Source: Ignavibacteriota bacterium
GTDB taxonomy: Bacteria; Bacteroidota; Ignavibacteria; UBA10030
NCBI GenBank assembly: GCA_003819715.1
Contig: RPQN01000028.1
Coordinates: 1 to 32,401, forward strand
Direction of reading: 5' to 3'
Length of the DNA stretch: 32,401 bases
Both the position numbers and the translations under genes were made by a program. Below, one piece after another: positions 9,439-17,992 of the stretch (positions are counted from its first letter, which is position 1; the number at the start of each line of letters is the position of its first letter). The notes beneath the pieces were generated by a model. That model worked only from the letters and a program-made list of their open reading frames with translations, was not told where the DNA came from and searched no databases.

Positions 9439-10143
9439 ATGAAAAAGAATATCACGCTGTTCGTTCTCTGTTGCGGTTTTATCTTCTCCGCCGGGGCGCT
9501 TGCTCAAGTTCAACAGGCCGTGTACCAGGATGAAGATACGCCGCCTGAGTCATTTACCATTCTGCTCAAAGATGAGTGGTCATTTTTAAATGAAGCAGTC
9601 ACGCAGCTTAAAAATGAGACAGAGAATAAAGGCGAATTTGAGACGACGGAAGAATTTCAAACAAGGATAACCCGGTCGCGTGATTTACTCCAGAATAAAT
9701 TAAACACACACCTCAAAGAAACGAAACTGGATCGCAGGGTGTTCGGGTTATGGTATAAAGCGACGCTGGTCTCCTATAATGCCGACGCGGAGATTTATTC
9801 GGTAAAATGTGCGACCATCATCGAAGCTCCCTATAACATTCCAACCGTGGATTGTCTTATCCCACCAAATCCTTATGTTGACTTATCGGACAGTATCCGC
9901 GGCGGATACCGGACTTCGAGTATATTTTTGAAGTTTCATCCGGACTTCGAATGGAAAGTGGGAAGAAGTGAAGCACAAGCAGCAAAAGGAGTCGAGGCGA
10001 ATTTGTATTTCAAAGTTCATTTTATGGTGGATTTGCTGCAAGCGGGAACCGCTCTCCATGGGCAGTTGAAAATTATCGCCAAAGACATCGCATTAATGAA
10101 TAAAAGCAATAACTATGTGTACTGGAAATCGGCCATACCATAG
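9439..10143 (+). CDS. Secreted protein of unknown function
   Basis: A 234-residue protein that I do not recognise as a named family. Residues 1-22 form a signal peptide (hydrophobic core LFVLCCGFIFSAGALA, cleavage after ALA). The mature part begins with an acidic stretch. It then has a helical section containing KGEFETTEEFQTRI, a pattern I associate with assorted uncharacterised bacterial envelope proteins, followed by a beta-rich C-terminal half. The start at 9439 is chosen over the in-frame ATG at 9424 because AAAGGA at 9427-9432 is placed correctly for 9439. It follows hemY by 34 bp and precedes a strong terminator, so the two are probably co-transcribed. No cofactor motif is visible. Confidence 0.75.
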   Translation: MKKNITLFVLCCGFIFSAGALAQVQQAVYQDEDTPPESFTILLKDEWSFLNEAVTQLKNETENKGEFETTEEFQTRITRSRDLLQNKLNTHLKETKLDRRVFGLWYKATLVSYNADAEIYSVKCATIIEAPYNIPTVDCLIPPNPYVDLSDSIRGGYRTSSIFLKFHPDFEWKVGRSEAQAAKGVEANLYFKVHFMVDLLQAGTALHGQLKIIAKDIALMNKSNNYVYWKSAIP

Positions 10144-10166
10144 ACGGGATATCGGGAAGTTTAACA

Positions 10167-10202
10167 ATACAACGGGCGGTGTATACCGCCCGTTGTATTT
10201 TA
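10167..10202 (+). terminator. Strong intrinsic terminator (convergent genes)
   Basis: A perfect 14-bp stem ATACAACGGGCGGT / ACCGCCCGTTGTAT with a GTAT loop at 10167-10198 is followed by TTTT. It lies 24 bases after the stop of the secreted-protein gene and 13 bases from the end of the convergent ccmF gene. It can therefore insulate both; the T-run is better for the plus strand. Confidence 0.88.
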
Positions 10203-10214
10203 GAGCAATGGCTT

Positions 10215-12458
10215 TTAAAGAGGACTCTGCTTAAACCGCCTCAGCATCGCTATGATCAACCCCCCGATCATAAGGACGGCTGCTATCCAGACGAAGTTCA
10301 TAAACGGCTTCACGCTGATCTCGGCGACAAGGGTTTCAGGATTCTGAATACCCGAGTGCTGCATTCCTTCCAACCCGACGACCCGAAGCTTGATTTGCGA
10401 TTTCGATGTGCCGGAGGTGACGTTCATGGAGACGAGCTGGAACCCGATCTGACCGTTCTTGAGGTACGCCGTCGTCATCTCTGGATTCCCGCCCATATCA
10501 TACGTGGTGGTCGGTACAATTTCCTGGGTCTCCTTGTCGGATTTTATTTGGAGCACCGCGCCAATGGTCATCGAATTGCCTCCGCCCATCATCCCGCCTT
10601 TCGTGTGTTCCCCCAAATCAAATTTTTTAAATGTCATGGTGATAGGACCATACATGAGCGGTTCATCTTTCACCAGCACCAGGAGATCCTGCTGGTCTTC
10701 TTCTCCTTGTTCGAGGGATACCGGTTCAAGGTAAAAATCGCCGAGCAGCGAACTTAAATAATCAGGTGTCCGCATCAGGCTATTGTTATATTTGCTTTCG
10801 AACATCACCGGTTCCAGCAACGATTGAGTACCGTTGCGTTCAATGTTGACGGTATACTTTGTTTTCCCGTCCGGAGTGGGTTTTGCACCGTTATAGGTTA
10901 ATTGGTATCCGAAGACCGATTTCGGCTGGTTCAAGGGAAGAGAGAGGGATTGTTTCTGGCCGTATTGTCCTGAAGCGATAATCCCGAGGAACAAAACTGC
11001 TAATCCGGCATGGGAGACTGCGCTGCCGATAAAGCGAGGCTGTTCCTTTGCAATCCGGTATCCCTTTTCGACACTCACAAAAAAAGCGAAGAGAGAGGTC
11101 AATGCAAGCAATGCAGCAAGGATATCGCGCAGCCCGATGGCGATGAACACCCCTAAAACAACTATTGATAATATGCCGGGAACGAGAAGTCGTTTCAGGA
11201 ACGCCGGCAACTCTACCTTGTTCCATTTCGTTTGCAAACTGAGACCTAAAAGCAGTGTCATCAGCACTGCAAGAGGCAGCGTCGTGCCATTATAAAACGC
11301 CGGCTCAACGGTCGAAGTTGAAAACAACGGTTTGCTTGTTCCAAAGAGTATCACCGCCGCGCAAACGCCCATCACGATGGTGCCAATCGAGAGCAGGGAT
11401 TCGCGTGTCAGCCATCCGCTGGGCGGTGTTTGAATGTTCAGTTCTTTCCTTCGGTACACAATCATTCCTAATCCGCCAATGGTTGCTGTTGCCAGCCAGA
11501 TTACAAGCAGGGTGTACGCAAGCGTTCCGGAATCGACAAATGAATGAACGGACGCATTTGCAAGGATACCGCTTCGAGTCAGGAATGTGCTATAGATGAC
11601 AAGGACATAGACCAGTATCGCGAGCACGAAATTTGTCCGTGCAAGCTTGCCGGTGAGCATCTGGATAATCAACGTATGAATAAGGATCACCGCAACGATC
11701 CATGGTATAAGCGATGAATTTTCCACCGGATCCCATCCCCACCATCCTCCCCAGCCCAGAACGCCGTAGGCCCAATATCCGCCGAGCATAAGACCGGTGC
11801 CAAGAGCGAGGGCGCTGAATAAAACCCACGGGAGTGCAATCTGTACCCACGCGGCGTATTTTTTTTGCCAGAGTGCCGCGACTGCAAGGACAAAAGGAAC
11901 TGCGAGGGAGGAAAATCCGATAAATAAAATCGGCGGATGAATAATCATCCAGAAGTTTTGGAGCAATGGGTTAAGGCCTCTTCCATCCGGCGGAATGAAA
12001 CCCCGCTGAACAGAATTTGCGGCGACATCCCAAACATACTGAAACGGCGATTTAATGACGATAAGCAGCAGGAGGAATGTGATCACCAGCGAATACGCAG
12101 CCATGACTTCGGATTCCATATTCTTCTTCTGCGAAAAGCGTTGCAGGAAGAATCCAATACATGCGGTAAAAAACGCCCAAAGCAAAAAGCTTCCTTGTTG
12201 GCCGGCCCAAAAGGTTGTCATCAAGAGTGCAATCGGCAGATCGCGGGAGCTGTATTCCGCGACATAATTGTATTCAAAACGATGCTGTAAGATAAAGAGC
12301 ATCAAGAGAACGGATGCCCCTATGATTCCCAGTCCGGAAAGATAAAAGCTGGATCGTGCCGCCCATACGATCTTATGACGGGACACCGCTAGGATATAGA
12401 GAGAAGAGGAGACAAGAGCGGCAGCAAACGCAATCCAAATGATAAGAGAGCCAACCAT
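10215..12458 (-). CDS. ccmF: Cytochrome c haem lyase CcmF (System I c-type cytochrome maturation)
   Basis: CcmF is the multi-spanning inner-membrane haem lyase that, with CcmH, ligates haem to CXXCH sites of apocytochromes in the periplasm. At 747 residues it is somewhat longer than the E. coli protein (about 650). The periplasm-facing WWD haem-handling motif is seen as GWGGWWGWDPVENSSLIPW (residues 235-253). Family histidine contexts include IIHPPILFIG (172-181). About 14-15 membrane helices are visible, and a large soluble segment (about 490-715) lies before the last helix, QIKLRVVGLEGM being in its distal part. AAAGGAAAG precedes the ATG. No other ccm gene is in view. Its position at the end of a block encoding eight multihaem cytochromes suggests that it serves them. 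Confidence 0.92.
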   Translation of the reverse strand: MVGSLIIWIAFAAALVSSSLYILAVSRHKIVWAARSSFYLSGLGIIGASVLLMLFILQHRFEYNYVAEYSSRDLPIALLMTTFWAGQQGSFLLWAFFTACIGFFLQRFSQKKNMESEVMAAYSLVITFLLLLIVIKSPFQYVWDVAANSVQRGFIPPDGRGLNPLLQNFWMIIHPPILFIGFSSLAVPFVLAVAALWQKKYAAWVQIALPWVLFSALALGTGLMLGGYWAYGVLGWGGWWGWDPVENSSLIPWIVAVILIHTLIIQMLTGKLARTNFVLAILVYVLVIYSTFLTRSGILANASVHSFVDSGTLAYTLLVIWLATATIGGLGMIVYRRKELNIQTPPSGWLTRESLLSIGTIVMGVCAAVILFGTSKPLFSTSTVEPAFYNGTTLPLAVLMTLLLGLSLQTKWNKVELPAFLKRLLVPGILSIVVLGVFIAIGLRDILAALLALTSLFAFFVSVEKGYRIAKEQPRFIGSAVSHAGLAVLFLGIIASGQYGQKQSLSLPLNQPKSVFGYQLTYNGAKPTPDGKTKYTVNIERNGTQSLLEPVMFESKYNNSLMRTPDYLSSLLGDFYLEPVSLEQGEEDQQDLLVLVKDEPLMYGPITMTFKKFDLGEHTKGGMMGGGNSMTIGAVLQIKSDKETQEIVPTTTYDMGGNPEMTTAYLKNGQIGFQLVSMNVTSGTSKSQIKLRVVGLEGMQHSGIQNPETLVAEISVKPFMNFVWIAAVLMIGGLIIAMLRRFKQSPL

Positions 12459-12597
12459 ATCAACTTTCCTTTGAAAAAGTGAGGAAAAGACAGTTACACA
12501 TGAAGTGAGAAGTGAAGAAAAAACTTTAAATCCTGAGTACTACCCTTGACAACAACAGATCGGGTCCGAAGGGTTCCGCTTCTTCCCTCTATAAAGC

Positions 12598-12627
12598 ACG
12601 TGTGCGGGAGAGAAATCCCGCACACGT
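12598..12627 (-). terminator. Perfect 12-bp stem-loop after the 6-haem lipoprotein gene
   Basis: ACGTGTGCGGGA / TCCCGCACACGT with a 6-base loop lies about 33-62 bases past the stop of the hexahaem lipoprotein. On the minus strand it is followed by GCTTTATAG, a poor T-tract, while a run of seven T precedes it. It may be a terminator or a 3' mRNA-stabilising hairpin separating the cytochromes from ccmF. The 201-bp gap holds no other feature that I can name. Confidence 0.55.
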
Positions 12628-12659
12628 TAAAAAAACTAGAATATTTTAATAAAATTAAA

Positions 12660-13829
12660 TTACGGCTTGCTGAGCTCGGCAATCGATGCATCAAGCATGC
12701 TGTTGGCATACGAAGGATTATGAACACCATGACTTCCATCATGAACCAGCATCATGTAATTGAAGAGCGCGCCGCTGCGTGCTGCAGGAGTGATCTTCAG
12801 AACATTTGATGAAGTCCCAAGAATGACATCGTTGGTATCGATCCATTTTCGTGCAACCAATAATGCTTTCAGTGCCGCCATTTTGGTGTTGAACTGTGTA
12901 ATCTTGCCGTTGTAATCAAGCTTGGTAATGGAAGAGTGGCAGAGCTTGCATCCATTCAACATTTCAACCGGTGTGGTCGACCCTTCTGCGAGATACGAAA
13001 TTTTCATCGTATGACCGCCAATCTTGTCGCCGTATGCATTTGCCGGTGAATAGTCGGCCATATGGCACGTCAAGCAGCCTTCTGTATTAATCGGTGCATT
13101 GGTGCTGTGCGCGGCGGTCTTGGCATACGCTGCCGCATCCGTCCATTGGAATGCGCCGACGCCGGTAAGAATCTGACCCTGCACTCCATAATGTGCATAC
13201 CAGCGGTTCGAGGTGATTTTCAGCGTATCCGTTGCTGCGGTCTTAGTCGGATCAGGAAGCGGGCTCAATGTCCTTGGACGATGACAGCCGACACAAAGAT
13301 TACCTTTTCCCACGTTAAATGTAGATGCGGCTACTCCGGTAATATTGGAATTCAATGTCAGCTGAGCAGCCGTGGTAACGCGAAGCGAAAAGTTACCGTT
13401 GGAATGCGGCGAATGGCATGCGAAGCAGCCCGGAGGCGTTGCATTGGGGATGTCCGTCACGGTCATTCCTTTCGCTTTCATCATAAATCCTTCCGTCGTA
13501 TGGCATTCTGCACATGCCGAACGATTTTCTTCCCATGCAGTTCCGCCGCCATGTTTCGATTCTTCCCATTGAAGGGCGCGTCCGCCAATATAGAACGTAG
13601 TATCTGTTTCAGGGTTGTGGCAGTTTGCACATCGCAGACTGTCTTTGAATCCGTCAAAATAAACAAATCCAGCATTCAGACCATTGGCACCGCTGGTGCC
13701 ATCTGTTCCATTTTGTCCGGCGTCTCCTTTCGGACCGGTAGGACCTTCCGGACCCTTACAGCCTGAAAGCATTGCAACCAGGAAGAGACTTACCGTACTG
13801 ACCGCAAGACTCCATAATATTTTTTTCAT
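12660..13829 (-). CDS. Hexahaem c-type lipoprotein with collagen-like stalk
   Basis: A 389-residue predicted outer-membrane lipoprotein cytochrome. The signal peptide ends in lipobox LSGC with acylated Cys24. Immediately after it, residues 26-52 are nine uninterrupted Gly-X-Y triplets (GPEGPTGPKGDAGQN, then four more), a collagen-like stalk. Six CXXCH sites follow: CANCH, CAECH, CFACH, CVGCH, CLTCH and CKLCH. The last 80 residues have no haem site. Lys after Cys24 does not match the E. coli inner-membrane retention rule, so outer-membrane location is likely. GAGGGTGATG precedes the ATG. It is last of the conduit-type genes and 201 bp before ccmF. The likely role is surface-exposed terminal electron transfer; the partner and acceptor are unknown. 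Confidence 0.85.
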   Translation of the reverse strand: MKKILWSLAVSTVSLFLVAMLSGCKGPEGPTGPKGDAGQNGTDGTSGANGLNAGFVYFDGFKDSLRCANCHNPETDTTFYIGGRALQWEESKHGGGTAWEENRSACAECHTTEGFMMKAKGMTVTDIPNATPPGCFACHSPHSNGNFSLRVTTAAQLTLNSNITGVAASTFNVGKGNLCVGCHRPRTLSPLPDPTKTAATDTLKITSNRWYAHYGVQGQILTGVGAFQWTDAAAYAKTAAHSTNAPINTEGCLTCHMADYSPANAYGDKIGGHTMKISYLAEGSTTPVEMLNGCKLCHSSITKLDYNGKITQFNTKMAALKALLVARKWIDTNDVILGTSSNVLKITPAARSGALFNYMMLVHDGSHGVHNPSYANSMLDASIAELSKP

Positions 13830-13915
13830 ATTACATCACCCTCTAAATACAGGTTTATGATTAGTTGTTTAATGATAGTATGTGGACAGCCTACAATAAT
13901 AATCCTCTGCTCGAT

Positions 13916-14749
13916 TTAATTAATAAAATCTATTTTACCGTTGATATGTCTCGAGGCATTCAATTGATAATTCGAGTTGATGACGCTCGTATGGCAATTA
14001 TAACACTTGTTATCATTGGGATGCGTGCCGCCATTGAGCGACGTTTTGGGCAGGGCTTTATCCGCAATGCTGGATTTTGAAACATCCCCGTGGCAGGAAC
14101 CGCATGCGATCGCCTGTCCCGTCGCATCATTCCAGACCACCGACGCTTTATTGCCGTTACGGAAATTTCCATGACAGTACGTATTATCACAGGTGCGTGT
14201 TGATTGCGAGAATGATTGTCCTGCAGCGAATCGATCGGTGACGAGGAACATCACCTCAGCGCCTGCGGTATTATCAATATGCCCCGCAGCGGATAACGAA
14301 GCAGGGACGATATGACACTCATTACAGGCCACCGGCGTCGCGAGAGCGTTTCTCGCAATAAGATGTGCCTGGTGGGCTCCAACAGCCGGTGAAGACTCCG
14401 ATGTATTTCCGGAGAGGTCTTTCGGCGGAGCGGGATTAAGGCCGCCGTGACACACGGTGCAGTTTTCCGGTCCCCCCGGTTTGCTGTGGCATTTCAGACA
14501 TGAGGAATTGGAGCTGCCGCCTTTAAAATCAGGGCCATGGCATTCTGTGCAGCTCGTCATGCTCCATCCGGCTTTTTGAATGGCCAATCCGTGAAAGTTC
14601 GCTGAACTCGAATCGATCCATCCCTGGCCATGAATTTGCGGTCCTGCCGTCGTTTCAGTCGGCAAATCTTTTTTCAAGTCACTGCAAGACATGAGGTAAA
14701 CCGCGAGTGACAGAATCGATATTAATAACGCTGGCTGTTGTCTCTTCAT
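13916..14749 (-). CDS. Heptahaem c-type lipoprotein of the CX4CH/CXXCH class
   Basis: A predicted lipoprotein of 277 residues with lipobox YLMSC (Cys22 from the chosen start). Six CXXCH sites (CTECH, CLKCH, CTVCH, CNECH, CGSCH, CYNCH) plus one CX4CH site, CDNTYCH, give seven likely haems. The CX4CH-plus-CXXCH combination with adjacent GNFRNG and CHGD segments is characteristic of outer-membrane cytochromes known mainly from Geobacter-like metal reducers. The frame is open to 14764, abutting the upstream stop, but the ATG at 14749 gives a proper lipoprotein signal peptide and has GGATGGA upstream. It lies between the 14-haem and 6-haem genes. I infer a role at or through the outer membrane. 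Confidence 0.85.
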   Translation of the reverse strand: MKRQQPALLISILSLAVYLMSCSDLKKDLPTETTAGPQIHGQGWIDSSSANFHGLAIQKAGWSMTSCTECHGPDFKGGSSNSSCLKCHSKPGGPENCTVCHGGLNPAPPKDLSGNTSESSPAVGAHQAHLIARNALATPVACNECHIVPASLSAAGHIDNTAGAEVMFLVTDRFAAGQSFSQSTRTCDNTYCHGNFRNGNKASVVWNDATGQAIACGSCHGDVSKSSIADKALPKTSLNGGTHPNDNKCYNCHTSVINSNYQLNASRHINGKIDFIN

Positions 14750-14764
14750 ATTCAATCCATCCAA

Positions 14765-16003
14765 TTAACGGTGGCAATAACCGCAGAATTTTTGTCCTTT
14801 GATTCCACCCGGGCGTGCATTGGAATCGGTATGACACATGTAACAGGCGGCACCGGGATCTGTATGCCAATTTCCATGATTGTCCGACATAAATCCATGA
14901 TCGTGCGTCTTGGGATCATTTCCTTTGATTCCATCAAAATCCGTATGACAGGTCATGCAGACGGCATCTGCACCTTCGGTGCTGTGGCATGCCGCGCAAG
15001 ACTCAATATCGCGTTTCGCAAGCCGTGCATGTTCGCCGCCGCCGCTCCCCACACCCAGCGTGGTGAAGCCTGCAACGAGATGCGATGCCGGTTTAAACGA
15101 CGCTTGATTGACGTTGCCGCCGGCTTCATGACATTTTGTGCAGAACTGTTCCTCACTATGGCATGTCTGGCATTCCATCGATTTTCCTTTTGCCGCAATG
15201 CCGTGAGTAAATTTAAAATTCAGATCGTGGATCTTGGTTAATCGCATCCCCTGTCCTCGGTCGTTCGCCGATATACGCGGCGAGCGAGGAGACATGAGGT
15301 CTTTGCCCGGGACGTCCACCTTGATCAGTTCGTTCCCGTTGTGGCAGTCGATGCAGGTCTCTTGTGAGTGGCAGGCACCGCACGTTGCATTGCCCAGTCG
15401 TGCGGAAAATTTATGCTCACGCACATAATTTGTCCGGTTATGATCCGCAGGACGGAGTGCAGCAAAGTTCGAATGGCATGTTTCGCACGTGCCCGTCGTT
15501 TTCACATTATTATGGCACGTGGTGCACGTGGTCATTGCCGGGACAAGTTCTCCGGTGCGTACACCGGCTTTATCCAGAACGGTGTGGCATGTTTCGCAGG
15601 ATGTCTTTTGACCTTCGACGTGAGATTGATGAGAAAATTTCAATTCTCTCACCGGATTGGGAGTTGCAGAATAGGACGCCGTGTCGGCACTGAGATGGCA
15701 ATAGGTGCAATTATTGGCCAGTTGTTCTTCGTGACAACTTTTGCATGCTTCCATTTTGGCAAGGAGGTTATCCGATGCGTTCACGCTTGTCGCGGCTTCG
15801 CTGTGGCAATCCGCGCACGCAGCTCCGGCTTCCTTGACATGGAATTGATGCGAAAATTTGACGCGTTTCAGCTGCTTATCGCCGCCGTCCGTTTCGCGTG
15901 AAATCAGGACAACCGTGAAAGCAATGACCAGAACAAACACGGCACTGAAGAGCAGCGCTCCATGTTGTCTCAGGCGGAATGAATTCTTTTGTGTTGTTGG
16001 CAT
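14765..16003 (-). CDS. Membrane-anchored 14-haem cytochrome c
   Basis: A 412-residue protein with a basic N-terminus and one strong hydrophobic helix (residues about 14-35) without an obvious signal-peptidase site. It is probably an inner-membrane anchor with a periplasmic domain, though a cleaved signal is possible. Fourteen CXXCH sites are counted, from CADCH to the C-terminal CGYCH only one residue from the end. Repeated FSHQFHVK / FSHQSHVE / FTHG segments before haem sites are the distal-His pattern of class III and cytochrome c7-type folds. Its start is 7 bp after the barrel gene stop and its stop lies about 15 bp before the next start. The arrangement barrel, large cytochrome, lipoprotein cytochromes resembles a porin-cytochrome conduit, in which this protein would feed or fill the barrel. 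Confidence 0.87.
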   Translation of the reverse strand: MPTTQKNSFRLRQHGALLFSAVFVLVIAFTVVLISRETDGGDKQLKRVKFSHQFHVKEAGAACADCHSEAATSVNASDNLLAKMEACKSCHEEQLANNCTYCHLSADTASYSATPNPVRELKFSHQSHVEGQKTSCETCHTVLDKAGVRTGELVPAMTTCTTCHNNVKTTGTCETCHSNFAALRPADHNRTNYVREHKFSARLGNATCGACHSQETCIDCHNGNELIKVDVPGKDLMSPRSPRISANDRGQGMRLTKIHDLNFKFTHGIAAKGKSMECQTCHSEEQFCTKCHEAGGNVNQASFKPASHLVAGFTTLGVGSGGGEHARLAKRDIESCAACHSTEGADAVCMTCHTDFDGIKGNDPKTHDHGFMSDNHGNWHTDPGAACYMCHTDSNARPGGIKGQKFCGYCHR

Positions 16004-16010
16004 GATGATC

Positions 16011-17318
16011 TCAGAAAATATTCAAATGTTCATTCAGGTAATAACTGCCCCGGAGGAAGAGGCGCACATCATTGCTGTATATTTTATTTTGAATCCATTG
16101 TACTTGCGCATCGAGAGAGAGAGCAGAGACCGGCCGGTACACCGCCCCCAGAGCCGCGCTTAATGCGTTGGTGGTCGGGGCATTGCTGCTCAATTTATAA
16201 TTCGCATACCCGATCATAATCGTGGGCGTTAATTTATTATTGAACAGCGGGTAACCGGCATTCACCGAGAGCGCAGCCAGTTCACCGCCGTATCCGGTGT
16301 TCCAGCTGAAACTGGCGGACGCATATTTCATGCTGCCGCCCAGCGTTACGCGGTTTGAATTATCGTCGCCGTAGGAGACCGCACCGTATTTTCCGAACAC
16401 CTGCCAATCTTTGCAGATCGCATATTCGGCGCCCAGTTCATACTCGCTGATGGTGTTATACGCAAACACCCAGAAAATGGAATTATAGGATAAACGCGGT
16501 TCACGGTGGATATACTCACCGGTGACCGAGAGCGGCTCCATCACTTTTACGCGAGTGAAGAATTGAACCCGGGAGAGTTTTTCCTGATTCAAATCCATAT
16601 CCCCGCGCGCGTAGGCCGAAACGATGTCGTAGTCGACACTCACGTCGCCGCTGACATATTCTTCGGCGGTGGCCGTGGGATTGATCTCGGTTACGAGCGG
16701 GTTAAACAGCGAATCTTTGCGAAGAGCCCAGTAAGACTCGGGCTTGATATTCTTTGCCATGTAACTGACAGACAGGCGTGCAAAATCGACCGGGTTGCCG
16801 ACAATTTGAGCGCCATACATATTGTTGTTTTTCGGGTCGTCGTTCAATTCAAGTCGTTGTCCTGCCATCGGAAGGGATCCGTAATATCCCAGGAGTTTCA
16901 CTTTGGAATCCATAAGCCGGACACTCGCGAGGCCGCCATCGATGGTTCCATTGCCCACACCTGCAAAAACGGCCTGACGACCCAGGCTCACATCGGCCAT
17001 ATTCAGCAGATTGGAATACTTCAGATAGAAATTATAAAACCGAAGTGTTCCCTGGTTTTTCAACGGTCCGGCATAATCGGCAAAACCCTGCATATAGGTG
17101 TGAAATGAAAGCTGTTCACCGGCAAGGGAGAGCTGGATCGTTTGATAGCCGAACAGATGATTGGATGATTGACCTACCGTATCCTGCCGTTGCCATGCAT
17201 TGGCGGATGAGACAAGTCGCAACTGAAAGAATTGAGCCGATGCTTCATCCGTTCCTGAAAGGAGAAGACAAAGCACCGTCAGAATTGTCAGAGATACGTA
17301 CCGCATCGATCGTTTCAT
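16011..17318 (-). CDS. Outer-membrane beta-barrel protein, candidate cytochrome-conduit porin
   Basis: A 435-residue protein with a signal peptide (residues 1-28, cleavage after EASA) and a mature chain made of amphipathic beta strands of about ten residues (for example LRFYNFYLKYSN and VQFFTRVKVME), ending in the terminal Phe of barrel proteins (LNEHLNIF). Its size suggests about 18-20 strands. There is no haem site. The sequence is not recognisably MtrB and I do not assign a named family. Its position first in a four-gene run with 14-, 7- and 6-haem cytochromes is the main reason to propose the sheath of a porin-cytochrome electron conduit. An alternative is a general porin. No clear Shine-Dalgarno precedes the ATG. 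Confidence 0.75.
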   Translation of the reverse strand: MKRSMRYVSLTILTVLCLLLSGTDEASAQFFQLRLVSSANAWQRQDTVGQSSNHLFGYQTIQLSLAGEQLSFHTYMQGFADYAGPLKNQGTLRFYNFYLKYSNLLNMADVSLGRQAVFAGVGNGTIDGGLASVRLMDSKVKLLGYYGSLPMAGQRLELNDDPKNNNMYGAQIVGNPVDFARLSVSYMAKNIKPESYWALRKDSLFNPLVTEINPTATAEEYVSGDVSVDYDIVSAYARGDMDLNQEKLSRVQFFTRVKVMEPLSVTGEYIHREPRLSYNSIFWVFAYNTISEYELGAEYAICKDWQVFGKYGAVSYGDDNSNRVTLGGSMKYASASFSWNTGYGGELAALSVNAGYPLFNNKLTPTIMIGYANYKLSSNAPTTNALSAALGAVYRPVSALSLDAQVQWIQNKIYSNDVRLFLRGSYYLNEHLNIF

Positions 17319-17357
17319 TGGTTGTCAATAATTAAGTGATCGGTTTTTTTTATAAAG

Positions 17358-17383
17358 GTTGACGGTGCCTTTCACCTGTCAAC
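17358..17383 (-). terminator. Stem-loop between c554-like gene and barrel gene
   Basis: GTTGAC and GGTG pair with CACC and GTCAAC, giving ten base pairs with one bulged base and a five-base loop. It sits about 42 bases after the stop of the tetrahaem gene and 40 bases before the barrel ATG. On the minus strand CTTTATAAAAAAAA follows, so the T-tract is weak. It may be a leaky terminator or processing site that sets the expression of the conduit genes relative to the upstream quinol-oxidase genes. Confidence 0.45.
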
Positions 17384-17424
17384 TCGATGATACCCGCAAC
17401 CGAATAATTAGATGATCTAAAAAA

Positions 17425-17943
17425 TTATCCTTTAGGAATCGAATGTTTAATCTTTGCCCACATTTCTTCAAACTTGAACGCTTTGTGCGTCGGGCTTTTC
17501 TCGTTATGGCAGGATTTGCATTCTTTTTCAATCGCTGCATCATTCTTGTATTCCGTCAGGCCGGCGGCAACCGCTTTTGCCTTATCTTTCATAATGGCCA
17601 TCGTCTTATACGCCGAACCTGCCCCATGGCACGTTTCACATTGTACACCATCGGCCGCGATCTTCGCATCTGCTTTTACCACATGGCAATCGAGGCATTC
17701 GGGTGATTCATTTGCCGCTTTCTTCAAACCCTTTGCCTTTGCAATTTCAGCTGCTTTCGCTCCTGTCAAGGTTTTGTATGCTTCTGCATGCTTGCTCTTC
17801 TGCCAAATTTCATACTGTGAACCCTTTTTCTCGCCTTTATGGCACATACTGCACATTTTCGCGCCGACATACTTGTTTTCAGCAAAAGTTGAAATTGAAA
17901 GCAAAAATATGCCGGCCATGAGGTAAGAAATAATCTTGGTCAT
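17425..17943 (-). CDS. Periplasmic tetrahaem cytochrome, c554-like
   Basis: A 172-residue secreted cytochrome. Residues 1-21 form a signal peptide cleaved after TFA. Four sites are present: CSMCH, CLDCH, CETCH and CKSCH. The pattern YVGAKMCSMCH, then QYEIWQKSKHAEAYKTL, then the CHGAGSAY segment is that of the cytochrome c554 family, whose founding member accepts electrons from hydroxylamine oxidoreductase, but many homologues are simply periplasmic electron shuttles. The frame is open to 18030, overlapping the upstream gene, but the ATG at 17943 has GGAGAG ideally placed and begins the signal peptide. No hydroxylamine oxidoreductase gene is nearby, so a soluble carrier between the inner-membrane modules and the conduit is the best guess. 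Confidence 0.88.
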   Translation of the reverse strand: MTKIISYLMAGIFLLSISTFAENKYVGAKMCSMCHKGEKKGSQYEIWQKSKHAEAYKTLTGAKAAEIAKAKGLKKAANESPECLDCHVVKADAKIAADGVQCETCHGAGSAYKTMAIMKDKAKAVAAGLTEYKNDAAIEKECKSCHNEKSPTHKAFKFEEMWAKIKHSIPKG

Positions 17944-17992
17944 TGGGAACTCTCCTTTAAAAATGGTTGTTAATATTATCGGATTCATACGC

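Noticed and set aside
16011-17318. Naming the barrel MtrB, OmbB or ExtB
   Set aside because: Only general barrel features and gene context support it; no family-specific motif was recognised.
17325-17385. TTGACA plus TATAAA on the minus strand as a promoter for the barrel gene
   Set aside because: The spacer is 22 bases, too long for a normal sigma-70 promoter, and both hexamers overlap the stem-loop region.
17425-17943. Nitrification-type function for the c554-like cytochrome
   Set aside because: No hydroxylamine oxidoreductase or ammonia monooxygenase gene is present, and c554-like proteins are widespread in non-nitrifiers.
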